Positions 35,650 to 44,703 of a stretch of DNA of 64,000 nt are shown piece by piece; the stretch's first letter is position 1; each line of letters begins with the position of its first letter. Source of the DNA: Carboxylicivirga sp. M1479 (GTDB lineage: Bacteria; Bacteroidota; Bacteroidia; Bacteroidales; Marinilabiliaceae); assembly GCF_007097485.1 (NCBI RefSeq), contig NZ_VKDE01000001.1:1-64000 (forward strand), given 5' to 3'. The notes below the pieces were generated by a model. The model searched no databases. It had not been told where the DNA came from and saw only the letters and a program-made list of their open reading frames with translations. The position numbers and the translations under genes were made by a program.

Positions 35650-36495
35650 CTATTTTTTGTATGTCACGTTATCTATCAATCTTACTTCGTCGGCAAAAAC
35701 TGCTATGCAACCAACAATGTAATCACTATCATTCCAGTTGTCAACTGGCTGTAATGTATATCCGTCCACTATCTCAAAATACTCTACCTCTAGTCCTTGA
35801 GTGGCATTAATGGCATTAATTACACTTTCCTTTGTCTCTTCAACTGACTTGTTGGCTACAAAGTTACACGATTCGAATAAAGTACGAGCAATAACAGGTG
35901 CATTTTTTCGATGCATCGTGCTTAACAACATGTTACGAGAGCTCATGGCTAAGTCGTCTTTTTCACGAACCGTATCACAAGGCACAATCTCTACAGGCAA
36001 TTGTAGTTGCTTGGTCATTGCTCTAATAATGGCCAATTGTTGAAAATCTTTTAAGCCAAAAAAAGCTTTGTCGGGCCTTACCATATCAAATAAACGACTT
36101 ACAACCTGTGCCACACCATTGAAATGACCTGGTCGATACTTGCCTTCCATTACGGTTTCGAGCGCACCAAAATTAAACTCACGTGTGTCAGTTTCTGGAT
36201 ATACTTCGTCAACCTCAGGTGCAAATACCACATCGCACTTAACCGTGCTTAATGCATCTAAATCGGTTTGCAAATCTCGGGGGTATCTTTTTAAATCGTT
36301 GGTATTGTTGAATTGTGTTGGGTTTACAAAAATACTAACAACCACTACACTTGAGTTTTTAGATGCCTCACTCACCAATGATAGGTGGCCTTGATGCAAT
36401 GCACCCATTGTTGGTACAAAACCAATTTTCTCTTTATTTAATCTAGCTTCATCAAGCAAAGCCTGAAGCTCCATAATTGTATTAACTACTTGCAT
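35650..36495 (-). CDS. panC: Pantothenate synthetase
   Basis: 281 aa. Joins pantoate and beta-alanine with ATP to give pantothenate. The nucleotidyltransferase HxGH site is in [10 protein letters not shown] (H34, H37), followed by [11 protein letters not shown], the GLKDFQQL loop and the KMSKS-like MSSRNMLLS. First gene of the panC-panD operon and divergent from the GT5-like gene at 36755. Confidence 0.96.
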   Translation of the reverse strand: MQVVNTIMELQALLDEARLNKEKIGFVPTMGALHQGHLSLVSEASKNSSVVVVSIFVNPTQFNNTNDLKRYPRDLQTDLDALSTVKCDVVFAPEVDEVYPETDTREFNFGALETVMEGKYRPGHFNGVAQVVSRLFDMVRPDKAFFGLKDFQQLAIIRAMTKQLQLPVEIVPCDTVREKDDLAMSSRNMLLSTMHRKNAPVIARTLFESCNFVANKSVEETKESVINAINATQGLEVEYFEIVDGYTLQPVDNWNDSDYIVGCIAVFADEVRLIDNVTYKK

Positions 36496-36690
36496 GGTTT
36501 ATTAAATTAATTGGCACATAAACAGGTATTAACAACACCGAATTACACCAAGAAAAAAATGCTGGGCAAAGTAATAAAATACTTATCACATATACTTGCA
36601 TAATTTTTAAAAACCTTGTTAAAAAACACTACTAGTAGCCATGGAGTTCATTTTTCAGTAATTGATATATAAATGCAGCCAAGGGCTTTG

Positions 36691-36721
36691 TTTGTCAGGT
36701 GGTTTATTTTTCGTACTTTTG
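36691..36721 (+). promoter_or_regulatory. Promoter of GT5-like / DUF4270 operon
   Basis: TTTG (36691-36694), a 19-nt spacer and TACTTTTG (36714-36721) match the Bacteroidota -33/-7 promoter precisely. It lies 33 nt before the ATG. Confidence 0.82.
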
Positions 36722-36754
36722 CGTTTGCTAAAAATATTCTACCAGTATAATATA

Positions 36755-37561
36755 ATGGAAAAAGCAAAAGTCTTATTCATCTCTCAAGAAATAACACCTT
36801 ATTTACCCGAGACAGAAATGTCTAAAAAAGGTCGTTATCTTCCACAAGGTATTCAGGAATTAGGTAAAGAAATCAGAACATTTATGCCACGTTTTGGCTG
36901 TATTAACGAGCGTCGTAACCAGTTACACGAAGTAATACGCCTTTCAGGTATGAATCTGATTATTGATGATACCGATCACCCATTGATCATTAAGGTGGCA
37001 TCGATACAAGCAGCTCGCATGCAGGTTTACTTCATTGATAATGAAGACTATTTTCAGCGAAAAGCAACCTTAGTTGATGCCGAAAACAATGAGTTTGATG
37101 ACAATGACGAGCGTACTATTTTCTTTGCGCGAGGTGTTTTAGAAACGACTAAGAAATTACGTTGGGCACCCGATGTTGTTCATTGTAATGGATGGTTTAC
37201 AGCTTTAGCACCATTGTATATTAAAAAGGCAATGAATGAGGATCCGCATTTTGCAAATTCTAAAGTTGTTTACACAGTATACGATAATGACTTTAAAAAG
37301 CAGTGGAGTGAGAACTTCAAAGAAAAACTTAAATTGGATGGTGTTGAAGATAGCGACCTGGAAATAATGGCAGCTAACGACTATGTTAACCTAACAAAGT
37401 TGGCTATTTCAATGTCTGACGGAATTATACAAGGTAGTGAAGCAATAAACCCTGAAATAAGTGAGTTTATAAAAGAGTCGGGTAAGCCTTTCTTAGGATA
37501 CCACGATGAAGAGAGCTATGTGGAAGCTTACAATGGTTTCTACGATTCATTGCTTGATTAA
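36755..37561 (+). CDS. Short glycogen/starch synthase-like protein (GT5 N-terminal domain)
   Basis: 268 aa from the ATG at 36755; the upstream open frame (from 36662) runs through the promoter. It resembles only the N-terminal half of GT5 synthases: VLFISQEITPYLPE, LPQGIQELGKEIRTFMPRFG, then PDVVHCNGWFTALAPLYIKK and VVYTVYDN. The KxGG substrate motif expected after the first strand reads MSKKGRYLP and the C-terminal Rossmann domain is absent, so ADP-glucose transfer is doubtful. Adjacent to panC and followed 12 nt later by a DUF4270 lipoprotein. Probably repurposed; function unknown. Confidence 0.78.
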   Translation: MEKAKVLFISQEITPYLPETEMSKKGRYLPQGIQELGKEIRTFMPRFGCINERRNQLHEVIRLSGMNLIIDDTDHPLIIKVASIQAARMQVYFIDNEDYFQRKATLVDAENNEFDDNDERTIFFARGVLETTKKLRWAPDVVHCNGWFTALAPLYIKKAMNEDPHFANSKVVYTVYDNDFKKQWSENFKEKLKLDGVEDSDLEIMAANDYVNLTKLAISMSDGIIQGSEAINPEISEFIKESGKPFLGYHDEESYVEAYNGFYDSLLD

Positions 37562-37573
37562 TAAACAAAACGT

Positions 37574-39304
37574 ATGAAGAAATTATTTTTCAAAAATATA
37601 CTATCATCAGCAGGCCAATTATTTCTTATTGGCCTTCTTTCTTTCAATGTAGCTTGTAAGGATGAACCTGCACGTTTAACAGGTGATGTACTACCTGATG
37701 GCGAGATGATAAATGGCCTTAATTACGATGGCTATGAGGTTGGCACGTTCAATACCCAACGCGACCGAGTAAGAACAAGTGATGCTACTTACGGAGTTTT
37801 GGGAGAATTTCACGATCCGATATTTGGTGTTTCAAAAGCGGCATTTTTGAGTGATTTCTCCGTTGGGTCAGAAGTGAAGTTTGTTGTTGATATTGTGGAA
37901 TTAACTGCAGAAAATGACACTATCATCCATGAGGATTATGTGTTTAATCAGTTTAATAACAATGTAGACACCATTGCTGATGTGTGGAGCGTGGATAGTG
38001 TAGTGGTGAATTTACAATATCAGTTTAACAATTGGTATGGTGACATGACCACCGGACAAAATGTAAATATTTATGAACTGTATAGTGGCCTAGGTTCTGT
38101 AAGTCAGGAGTATTATAGTGATTATCCAGTTGATGGAACTTATAACCCTGTAGCCATTGCTCAAAAGATTGTTTTTCCGAATAATGAAGTGCCGGATAGT
38201 TTAAAATCTACGAACTGGGACGATCTTTATCAGCACCCAGATAGTTTGTGGAATGCACCACAATACCTTTGGGACAATGTTAAAGTACAAGCAGATAAGG
38301 ATAGTTCTTGGTTAAGCTCTGACTTTAATGGCAATACCACGCAAACCAAAACGTGGTCTTTTAGGGTGAATGATGAGGTTGAAAAGCGCATTTTTGACGC
38401 CAATGAAATTAGCTTAAAATCATCGGCGAATTTTCAGAGCCTGTTCCCTGGTATATATGTTTCTTTAGATGATGTATCTATCGGTACTGGAAATGGCTGG
38501 CTTGCCAAGATAAACTTATTAAGTAGCTCAAGTTCTGTGTCTACAAATATGGGAATCCACCTAAAGCGAGAATACAAGTATATCAATAGTGAGAAGGAGG
38601 TAAGAGATACATCTGCTACATTTGTTTATGCTTTTCCAATCAACCTTGAAAATGTTCGTTTTAACACTTATGAACATGGTGTGAGTTCTGAAATAGACAT
38701 GGCGGATGAAAATCAGGAGCGTTTGTATGTGCAGGGCATGGCAGGGAGTTATATGAAGATGACTATGCCTGAAGAGATTATTAATTGGGTTGACTCAATA
38801 GGTGATCCTGCCGAGGTAGCACCATTAAGCACACAACTTGATTACCACATGGTTGCTAATGTTGAGTTCTTTATGGAAGTAGATACTGTGCTTTCAGAAA
38901 TGGATCATTATCCGATACCAGATAAATTATCGATCAAGTGGGAGAATGAAAAGGGAGAAATTGTAGATCCTATTTACACAATTATCCAAAATGGTAATAG
39001 TGTTTCTGTTCCTGTGTTTGGTACCAATGCAGATAGCCAGGGTAGTAGAGCCGGTATTGGTGAGCGTGTTCTTCGCTATTCAGATGAAGGGCGTCCTGAG
39101 TACTTGTACCGTTTTATTATGCGAGCCGATTACTTTAATTACATTATGAGACATCAGGATGGTGGATCCTTAGATGAGAAGGTATTTTACATTGGACCTG
39201 ATAACGGAACTGCTGATTTTCAGCGTGTAGTTCTATTTGGAGGTGTAGATGAAGAGAAACCACTAAAAATGAATATTAAATACTATCAGTATCGTCCGCG
39301 ATAA
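37574..39304 (+). CDS. DUF4270 family lipoprotein
   Basis: 576 aa. The signal ends SFNVAC, with a lipid Cys about residue 28 followed by Lys-Asp-Glu, a plausible surface-export signal. The DUF4270 pattern is evident: LTGDVLPDG, the RTSDATYGVLGEFHDPIFGVSKAAFLSDF segment near residue 70, SLYQHPDSLW-like central region, and LYRFIMRADYFNYIMRHQ near the C terminus. Family function unknown; outer-membrane-associated by inference. Second gene of the operon with the GT5-like protein. Confidence 0.85.
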   Translation: MKKLFFKNILSSAGQLFLIGLLSFNVACKDEPARLTGDVLPDGEMINGLNYDGYEVGTFNTQRDRVRTSDATYGVLGEFHDPIFGVSKAAFLSDFSVGSEVKFVVDIVELTAENDTIIHEDYVFNQFNNNVDTIADVWSVDSVVVNLQYQFNNWYGDMTTGQNVNIYELYSGLGSVSQEYYSDYPVDGTYNPVAIAQKIVFPNNEVPDSLKSTNWDDLYQHPDSLWNAPQYLWDNVKVQADKDSSWLSSDFNGNTTQTKTWSFRVNDEVEKRIFDANEISLKSSANFQSLFPGIYVSLDDVSIGTGNGWLAKINLLSSSSSVSTNMGIHLKREYKYINSEKEVRDTSATFVYAFPINLENVRFNTYEHGVSSEIDMADENQERLYVQGMAGSYMKMTMPEEIINWVDSIGDPAEVAPLSTQLDYHMVANVEFFMEVDTVLSEMDHYPIPDKLSIKWENEKGEIVDPIYTIIQNGNSVSVPVFGTNADSQGSRAGIGERVLRYSDEGRPEYLYRFIMRADYFNYIMRHQDGGSLDEKVFYIGPDNGTADFQRVVLFGGVDEEKPLKMNIKYYQYRPR

Positions 39305-39325
39305 GGAAGTATTTTAAGACATAGG

Positions 39326-39358
39326 AAAAGGGCATCTGTTGAAGATGCCCTTTTTTTA
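39326..39358 (+). terminator. Terminator of DUF4270 gene
   Basis: AAAGGGCATCT pairs with AGATGCCCTTT and is followed by a T run. Strong intrinsic terminator. Confidence 0.92.
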
Positions 39359-39395
39359 TGCGCTATTGTGGCTCGCATCTTACTTTAAGATGCTT

Positions 39396-39764
39396 TTATC
39401 TTACCTCTTTACCGAATGGTACCAAAGCGATTGTAGCCAGCTTAAAATGTTGTTTGGCAAATGGAATACCAATAATGGTAATTGTTAATATAATGCCCCA
39501 AATAACGTGTGATAATGAAATCCAGATACCACCAATAAAAATCCAGATAATATTCATCAAGGTTGATAAGCAACCGCCAGCTTGAGGTTTATCAATTACT
39601 TGACTGCCAAAGGGCCAAAGTGCTAATACGCCTAGCTTTAAAGTTTGTAAACCAAAGGGAATACCTACAATTGTTAACATTAATAAAAGGCTGGCGATAA
39701 AGTACTCCAGCGCCGTAATTAAGCCACCAAAAAGTAGCCAAAGGATGTTTCCGAGAAATGACAT
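39396..39764 (-). CDS. YccF domain-containing membrane protein
   Basis: 122 aa from the ATG at 39764 (the frame extends to 39833 with no better start). The duplicated YccF domain is visible: GNILWLLFGGLITALEYFIA with VGIPFGLQTLKLGVLALWPFG, and again NIIWIFIGGIWISLSHVIWG with IIGIPFAKQHFKLATIALVPFG. Each copy is a pair of membrane-spanning segments ending in the Pro-Phe-Gly motif. Function unknown. A short GCATCTTA / TAAGATGC hairpin (39375-39393) lies just past its stop. Confidence 0.88.
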   Translation of the reverse strand: MSFLGNILWLLFGGLITALEYFIASLLLMLTIVGIPFGLQTLKLGVLALWPFGSQVIDKPQAGGCLSTLMNIIWIFIGGIWISLSHVIWGIILTITIIGIPFAKQHFKLATIALVPFGKEVR

Positions 39765-39840
39765 AGTTTTATTTTTTGAGTAAAGTGAACTGCATTCAAT
39801 TATCATTAGTGATGTTGTAAAACTAAGAAACATTTTAATA

Positions 39841-39870
39841 AAAAAAGGTCGCCCTGTTTGGGCGACCCTA
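39841..39870 (-). terminator. Terminator of collagenase gene
   Basis: On the minus strand GGTCGCCC pairs with GGGCGACC around a 5-nt loop, followed by seven T. It lies 20 nt after the stop. Confidence 0.92.
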
Positions 39871-39889
39871 AAGCAAATATATGAAGCAA

Positions 39890-42800
39890 TTACAAGATTA
39901 CTAATTTGCTGCTGAAAGTATTCGTTTCAGACTTAATTTCAACAAAATAAACGCCACTTGGTGTATTTGTTAGGTTAAGCTTAACGCTGCTTGAGAAATT
40001 CTTTATCTGTTTGATTCTTTCACCTTTGGTTGAAATTATTGTTAGTATACAATCTTCAGCAACCTCTGGCAATTGAATTGTAAATGAACCCCTATTTGGA
40101 TTAGGGAATATACGAAGTTCAGTTGTAGCCTCATCAGTATCAAGTGATGTGCTAACATCTGTTGTTACAGTTAATAAATCGCTTGTATCCGACTTGTTGC
40201 CTGCTGCATCCATAGCCCTAACCTTTAACTTATATTCTGTATTAGGGTCTAGATTGTTGAATGCATAACTTAGTTCCGAACCATTTACCGTTGCTATTAC
40301 TTGGTCATCAAGTAGTATCTCGTATGCTGTAACACTAACATTGTCGCTCGATGCCAACCACAGTAGATTAAACCCATGTTCGCCCAAATCTGTAATATAC
40401 AAGCCAGTTGGTATGCTCGGTGCTATTGTTTCCTGCTTTACAATCAGAACATAATCTTCCGTTTCGCCAATGCCATTTCTAGCATCGCAAGGACTAGGGT
40501 CAACAGAGTAGGCTAAGCGTACACGCATGCGTGTGCCCCCCTGTTTGGCATCAGCAGGCACTGTAAATGATCCTGTGAATTGATCTTGTGTGACATGTTG
40601 GAAGCCATCGTATAATATTTCTTCTCCCAAATCACTGAAGTCACCATCTTGATTCCAATCGGCCCAGGCTTTAATTGTATTGTATGTCCAGCTGTTGGAT
40701 GTTGACACAGCTATGGCATATTCATTGCCGTTTTCAACTTCGGTGGATATTTTAGTGAAATCGGAATAGCCATTGGCGCCAAAATCACTATCGTTATTGA
40801 TGTCACCAAGGCTTACATTGCTAATGCTTACTGCATCGTCTGAATTTGAGGCAATACAATAATCACCATCTACACCGCCGCCTTTAGCCACATCGATATA
40901 ACCTAATTTCGTATCAGAGCCAGCATTGTTGCTCACTGTTAGAGAGACTAAGAATGTGCCAGACATTCTGTACGAAACCGATGGGTTTTGTTCTGAACTT
41001 GTAGCAGGTTCACCACCTTCAAATGTCCATTCCCAGCTTGTCGGTTGGTTTTGTGACTCATCCTGAAAATTAATGATCTCATTACGGATAATGCTATTAA
41101 AATCACTGCTGAAATTAGCGATTGGCGCTGGAGTAGCGGGCGTATGGTTGGTAATAATTACACTGTAATCTTCTACCTCTCCCATGTAAGAGTCTTCGCC
41201 ACACGGAGGCATAGGGTTATCCATAAATGTGTTGGAATGTGATAGACGAATACGCATGCGTGTAGCACCATCCAATGCTATTTCTGGAATTGAGAAATTA
41301 CCATTCACCTCATATTCTTCCTCTGTAACAACACTATACACTTCTTCGCCAGCATCTAGAAAATCACCATCCTGGTTAAAGTCAATCCATATGGCTACGG
41401 CTTTTTCGTACCATGTATCGCATTCCAATATGAAATCATAATTAGCTCCCTTTTGTAATTCGGTACAAACGGTGGCAGAATAATCCTGATAACCTTGATT
41501 GGTAAAGCCATAGTTGGTATTATCGATGTTGGCCACTTTAAAACGACTGATGAAAGTATAGTCTTCGCGAACACTTGCCTCACAATACGTTTCGGTGCCC
41601 TGTGCATAAATGGTGATGTAATCTGTTTTTATTACTTCATCGTTACTGCCATCTTTACCGTTAACAGTGAGGGTAACCGAATAGGTGCCAGGGTTATTGT
41701 AAACAATTGTTGGATTCGCTTCGGAGCTGGTCGATGGTGTTGCACCTGGGAAGCTCCAATTGTATGATTCGGTATATCCCGTTGTTTTATTTTGGAATGA
41801 CACTTCTGCACCCGAAACAGTTGCTTGCGTATTCGCTTTAAAATCGGCTTTTACGGCATCAGCAATACTCTTATTGCGAAGTGGGCCTGTTATCACAAAA
41901 TCGGCTGAGTTATTGGTATAATTTTTAAGGTAGGCAACCGTGTAGTCCAGGTTATTGACCGTGCCATTTTCTCGCACGTTGGCCATTATTTCTTCCACTT
42001 TTGCTCCTAATTCTTTATCGCTGCCTGTTAAAGGCATGGTGCCTTCTAGCTTAAAGCGCTTGTTTAACGATTCAACATCGATGCTGGCAGTGGCATTGGA
42101 ACCTCCTGCATTAAGCCACTCGTTTAATATGTCATCAGCATTACCAACGTTGAGTTCGCGATCGTTTAACCAGTTGGTTGTTGGCTCCCAATACGTAATG
42201 GTTTCATCGGCAATGCTATTTAAAAATGCCTGAAAATCGCTATTGGCCGAAGAACTGCTCTTTAGTGGGTTAATAATGGCATCAAAAGCTGTAATGTCGT
42301 CTGCTCGGGTAGCTGATATTAGCTGATGTAGTTGGTTGTAATTATTGGTGTACATCGAGTACCAAAAAGCGTTACCGTAACGGTAATGTATGAAGTCAGC
42401 ATCGGAGTAGGATGCGTTTAATAAGTCGTTCAAAGTAGGGAAGTCACCGACCTCATTTTTGATGCGCGAGCCACTTTGTGCCAATAATTGGATGCCGTTA
42501 ATATCGGTACTGCCGGCAAACAGTTCGGCACCACCTTCTTCGAACCACACCAGGCGATTGTTATTGTAAAAAGGATTTTGTCCCCAATATCCTGGAATCC
42601 AATAGCGACCTTGCAGGTAATGTACGTACTCATGACGGAATAATGATTCCAACGATAGCCCGTAATTCCTGTCGAAGGTGTAAAAAGTGGAGGCACCTTC
42701 GATGTACATACCACCATTGTTTGTCGCAATTCCGTAAAGGAAAGGGGCGTAATCCACATACTGTTGGTTGTTTCCAAATACAATAAGGTTAAGTGACTCA

Positions 42801-44134
42801 TTAACATCACCGGTAACTGGTTCGTCGGTTTGTGTAATTTTAAAAAACTGCGCTTGTACTTGCTTTACTGCATGGTATAAATTTTGAGCTTTATCGGCAT
42901 CCATTGGAGATTTAAACACCAGTTTACCATCATCAAACTTATAACGGTTGGGAAACAGGTAATCTTCTAATTCCTCCACAAGGGCTTCTCGAGTCATGCA
43001 AAGGCCACTTTCTGTACAGTCGCCATAATTGTTAATAGCCAATACAGCATTTACCCATTGGATGCTTAAGCGCTCATTTGCATCGGCAATTGCCACAATA
43101 TGATCCTCAATATTCGTCCATACATTTGGGACATGCGCCATACGAGTTAGCTCAGTAACCGCATTTTTAACAATATACGACAGGTCTTCGTTGGCCAGCA
43201 GTTCTTCATCAATGGAAACGCGTGCCAAGGCATCAGTTAGAGGACTGTTATTGGGTAAAGTTGTCCAAAAGGCATCATCACCACCAGTATCGCTACCAGT
43301 ACCTCTAAAAAGTAAAAAGAATCCCTGGTTGTATGCCTTTGAGTAATCTCTTAAAATCTCCTCATCATTAATGTTCTTCCATGAATCGGTGGTGGTTAAG
43401 TTATCAAAGACATCAACTAAAACATCAAGTGCAAATTGCTCGTGTCGCAAGCCATTGTTATCCAGGCAAATGAGGTATTCGTAAAGTACATTATAGGCCT
43501 CCTGATTTTGGTCAAATAAATGACTGTTCTTGGCCAGTTCCTCACAGGCTGCATTGAAGTCCTGTTGATGATAGTTATCTAAGGCAACATCGTTGGGATA
43601 GAAAAACTCCATAAAACGCGCTACGTGCATGTAAAGCAAATAACCATACATGCCATTGTCATACGTGCCATCATAAGCAATGGCCGCATCTTTTGCCTCG
43701 CGAAAGATGGTAGTCATATTGCTTGAGCTGAATATTTTTTTCGTATCGGTGCTTGAGTAGGCAAATAGGGGGCGGCCGATGCATTCGTAATTAGTGGTTG
43801 TTTGGAGAAAAGTATTTAACTCCCACACGCCCATGTTGGCAATTTGAGTGGTGGTGTAGTCACATGTTGCTTCAGCCTTTAGCCTTAAGTTGTTAGTTGA
43901 TGACTTAAATTGGATACTTGGATCCATTGGTTCAATGGCGTTTTTTCGACTGGCCGATTTTAATTTTTTATTCTGCTTATGGTGGCAGGTTCTTGAACAC
44001 TCATGGCTATGATCTTCGCCAAGGATGATTGGCCTTTGTTGGGCACTTACCAATGTGAACGAAAAGGTGAATAAGCAGAGCAGAAGCATTTGCTTGCAAT
44101 AGCTTAGTAAATGTTTACTGTGAAGTTGTTTCAT
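39890..44134 (-). CDS. Secreted M9 collagenase with PKD, GEVED, FN3 and T9SS domains
   Basis: 1414 aa. Signal peptide (about 1-31), M9 N-terminal alpha-helical activator domain (about 100-380), M9 catalytic domain with zinc site HEYVH at residues 501-505 and the downstream EEGGAELF glutamate, then a PKD domain (about 770-850), a GEVED domain (about 860-990, GEVEDYSV), a second PKD (about 1000-1080), a second GEVED (about 1090-1230, GETEDYVL), FN3 (about 1240-1325) and a type IX secretion C-terminal signal (IFPNPNRGSF ... GVYFVEI). Expected to degrade collagen-like protein outside the cell. No protease inhibitor or uptake gene is adjacent. Confidence 0.93.
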   Translation of the reverse strand: MKQLHSKHLLSYCKQMLLLCLFTFSFTLVSAQQRPIILGEDHSHECSRTCHHKQNKKLKSASRKNAIEPMDPSIQFKSSTNNLRLKAEATCDYTTTQIANMGVWELNTFLQTTTNYECIGRPLFAYSSTDTKKIFSSSNMTTIFREAKDAAIAYDGTYDNGMYGYLLYMHVARFMEFFYPNDVALDNYHQQDFNAACEELAKNSHLFDQNQEAYNVLYEYLICLDNNGLRHEQFALDVLVDVFDNLTTTDSWKNINDEEILRDYSKAYNQGFFLLFRGTGSDTGGDDAFWTTLPNNSPLTDALARVSIDEELLANEDLSYIVKNAVTELTRMAHVPNVWTNIEDHIVAIADANERLSIQWVNAVLAINNYGDCTESGLCMTREALVEELEDYLFPNRYKFDDGKLVFKSPMDADKAQNLYHAVKQVQAQFFKITQTDEPVTGDVNESLNLIVFGNNQQYVDYAPFLYGIATNNGGMYIEGASTFYTFDRNYGLSLESLFRHEYVHYLQGRYWIPGYWGQNPFYNNNRLVWFEEGGAELFAGSTDINGIQLLAQSGSRIKNEVGDFPTLNDLLNASYSDADFIHYRYGNAFWYSMYTNNYNQLHQLISATRADDITAFDAIINPLKSSSSANSDFQAFLNSIADETITYWEPTTNWLNDRELNVGNADDILNEWLNAGGSNATASIDVESLNKRFKLEGTMPLTGSDKELGAKVEEIMANVRENGTVNNLDYTVAYLKNYTNNSADFVITGPLRNKSIADAVKADFKANTQATVSGAEVSFQNKTTGYTESYNWSFPGATPSTSSEANPTIVYNNPGTYSVTLTVNGKDGSNDEVIKTDYITIYAQGTETYCEASVREDYTFISRFKVANIDNTNYGFTNQGYQDYSATVCTELQKGANYDFILECDTWYEKAVAIWIDFNQDGDFLDAGEEVYSVVTEEEYEVNGNFSIPEIALDGATRMRIRLSHSNTFMDNPMPPCGEDSYMGEVEDYSVIITNHTPATPAPIANFSSDFNSIIRNEIINFQDESQNQPTSWEWTFEGGEPATSSEQNPSVSYRMSGTFLVSLTVSNNAGSDTKLGYIDVAKGGGVDGDYCIASNSDDAVSISNVSLGDINNDSDFGANGYSDFTKISTEVENGNEYAIAVSTSNSWTYNTIKAWADWNQDGDFSDLGEEILYDGFQHVTQDQFTGSFTVPADAKQGGTRMRVRLAYSVDPSPCDARNGIGETEDYVLIVKQETIAPSIPTGLYITDLGEHGFNLLWLASSDNVSVTAYEILLDDQVIATVNGSELSYAFNNLDPNTEYKLKVRAMDAAGNKSDTSDLLTVTTDVSTSLDTDEATTELRIFPNPNRGSFTIQLPEVAEDCILTIISTKGERIKQIKNFSSSVKLNLTNTPSGVYFVEIKSETNTFSSKLVIL

Positions 44135-44703
44135 AATAATAGATTTTCATTCTGCTTTGATGCACAGCTGTAGATTGAGAAATAGAGTCCACATGTTTTA
44201 GTTAATCTGGTAGTTGTACTTCAAATCGATTTTGTTTTTAAGAGTTCCATTACAAATTCAAGCTGACCACATGCTTTCGACATAACTATTTACTGATGCT
44301 CCATTTTATTGTTGGTGCAAAGTTTAGAGTGCGTCCTATTGTCGAGTTTTACGATAATAGGATGCTACAAAAAAATAGTTAAGTGTGGCGATGTGTGTCT
44401 TATATATGATGTATAAATGGTGCTAAACCCTGTATGGTGATATGGTTTTCTTTTTATCACTCCTATGAATATGAGGTATGTGAAGCGCTGAAATTAAGGA
44501 GTGATGTGGCTTCTGGAGGGTTAGAGTTGGATAAATAAATTTTAATAAAAAGTCAATTATTATTCATCCTTTTTTAAAAATGTGTGCTTATATGTTGAAA
44601 TGAGCTATCTGTTTTCTGTTAATAAAACAGGAATTGTTTAAGCAAAAAAAAACGGATAACGCCCAAAGGTGTTATCCGTTTATAATGTTGTAATAGGAAA
44701 TAG
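44135..44703. other. 569-nt intergenic region between collagenase and metG
   Basis: No gene seen. It should hold the collagenase promoter: a TAAACTTTG box (minus strand, 44318-44326) resembles a -7 element with one extra base. A hairpin CCTATT-TCG ... CGA-AATAGG lies at 44335-44361, just upstream of that box, and could be an operator. The metG terminator is at the right end. Confidence 0.5.
44642..44682 (-). terminator. Terminator of metG
   Basis: On the minus strand AAACGGATAAC pairs with GTTATCCGTTT and is followed by a run of T. It lies 21 nt past the metG stop. Confidence 0.92.

Noticed and set aside
42430..42810. 126-codon minus-strand frame inside the collagenase gene
   Set aside because: Same-strand shadow in a different frame of the catalytic domain; the collagenase frame has clear motifs through this region.
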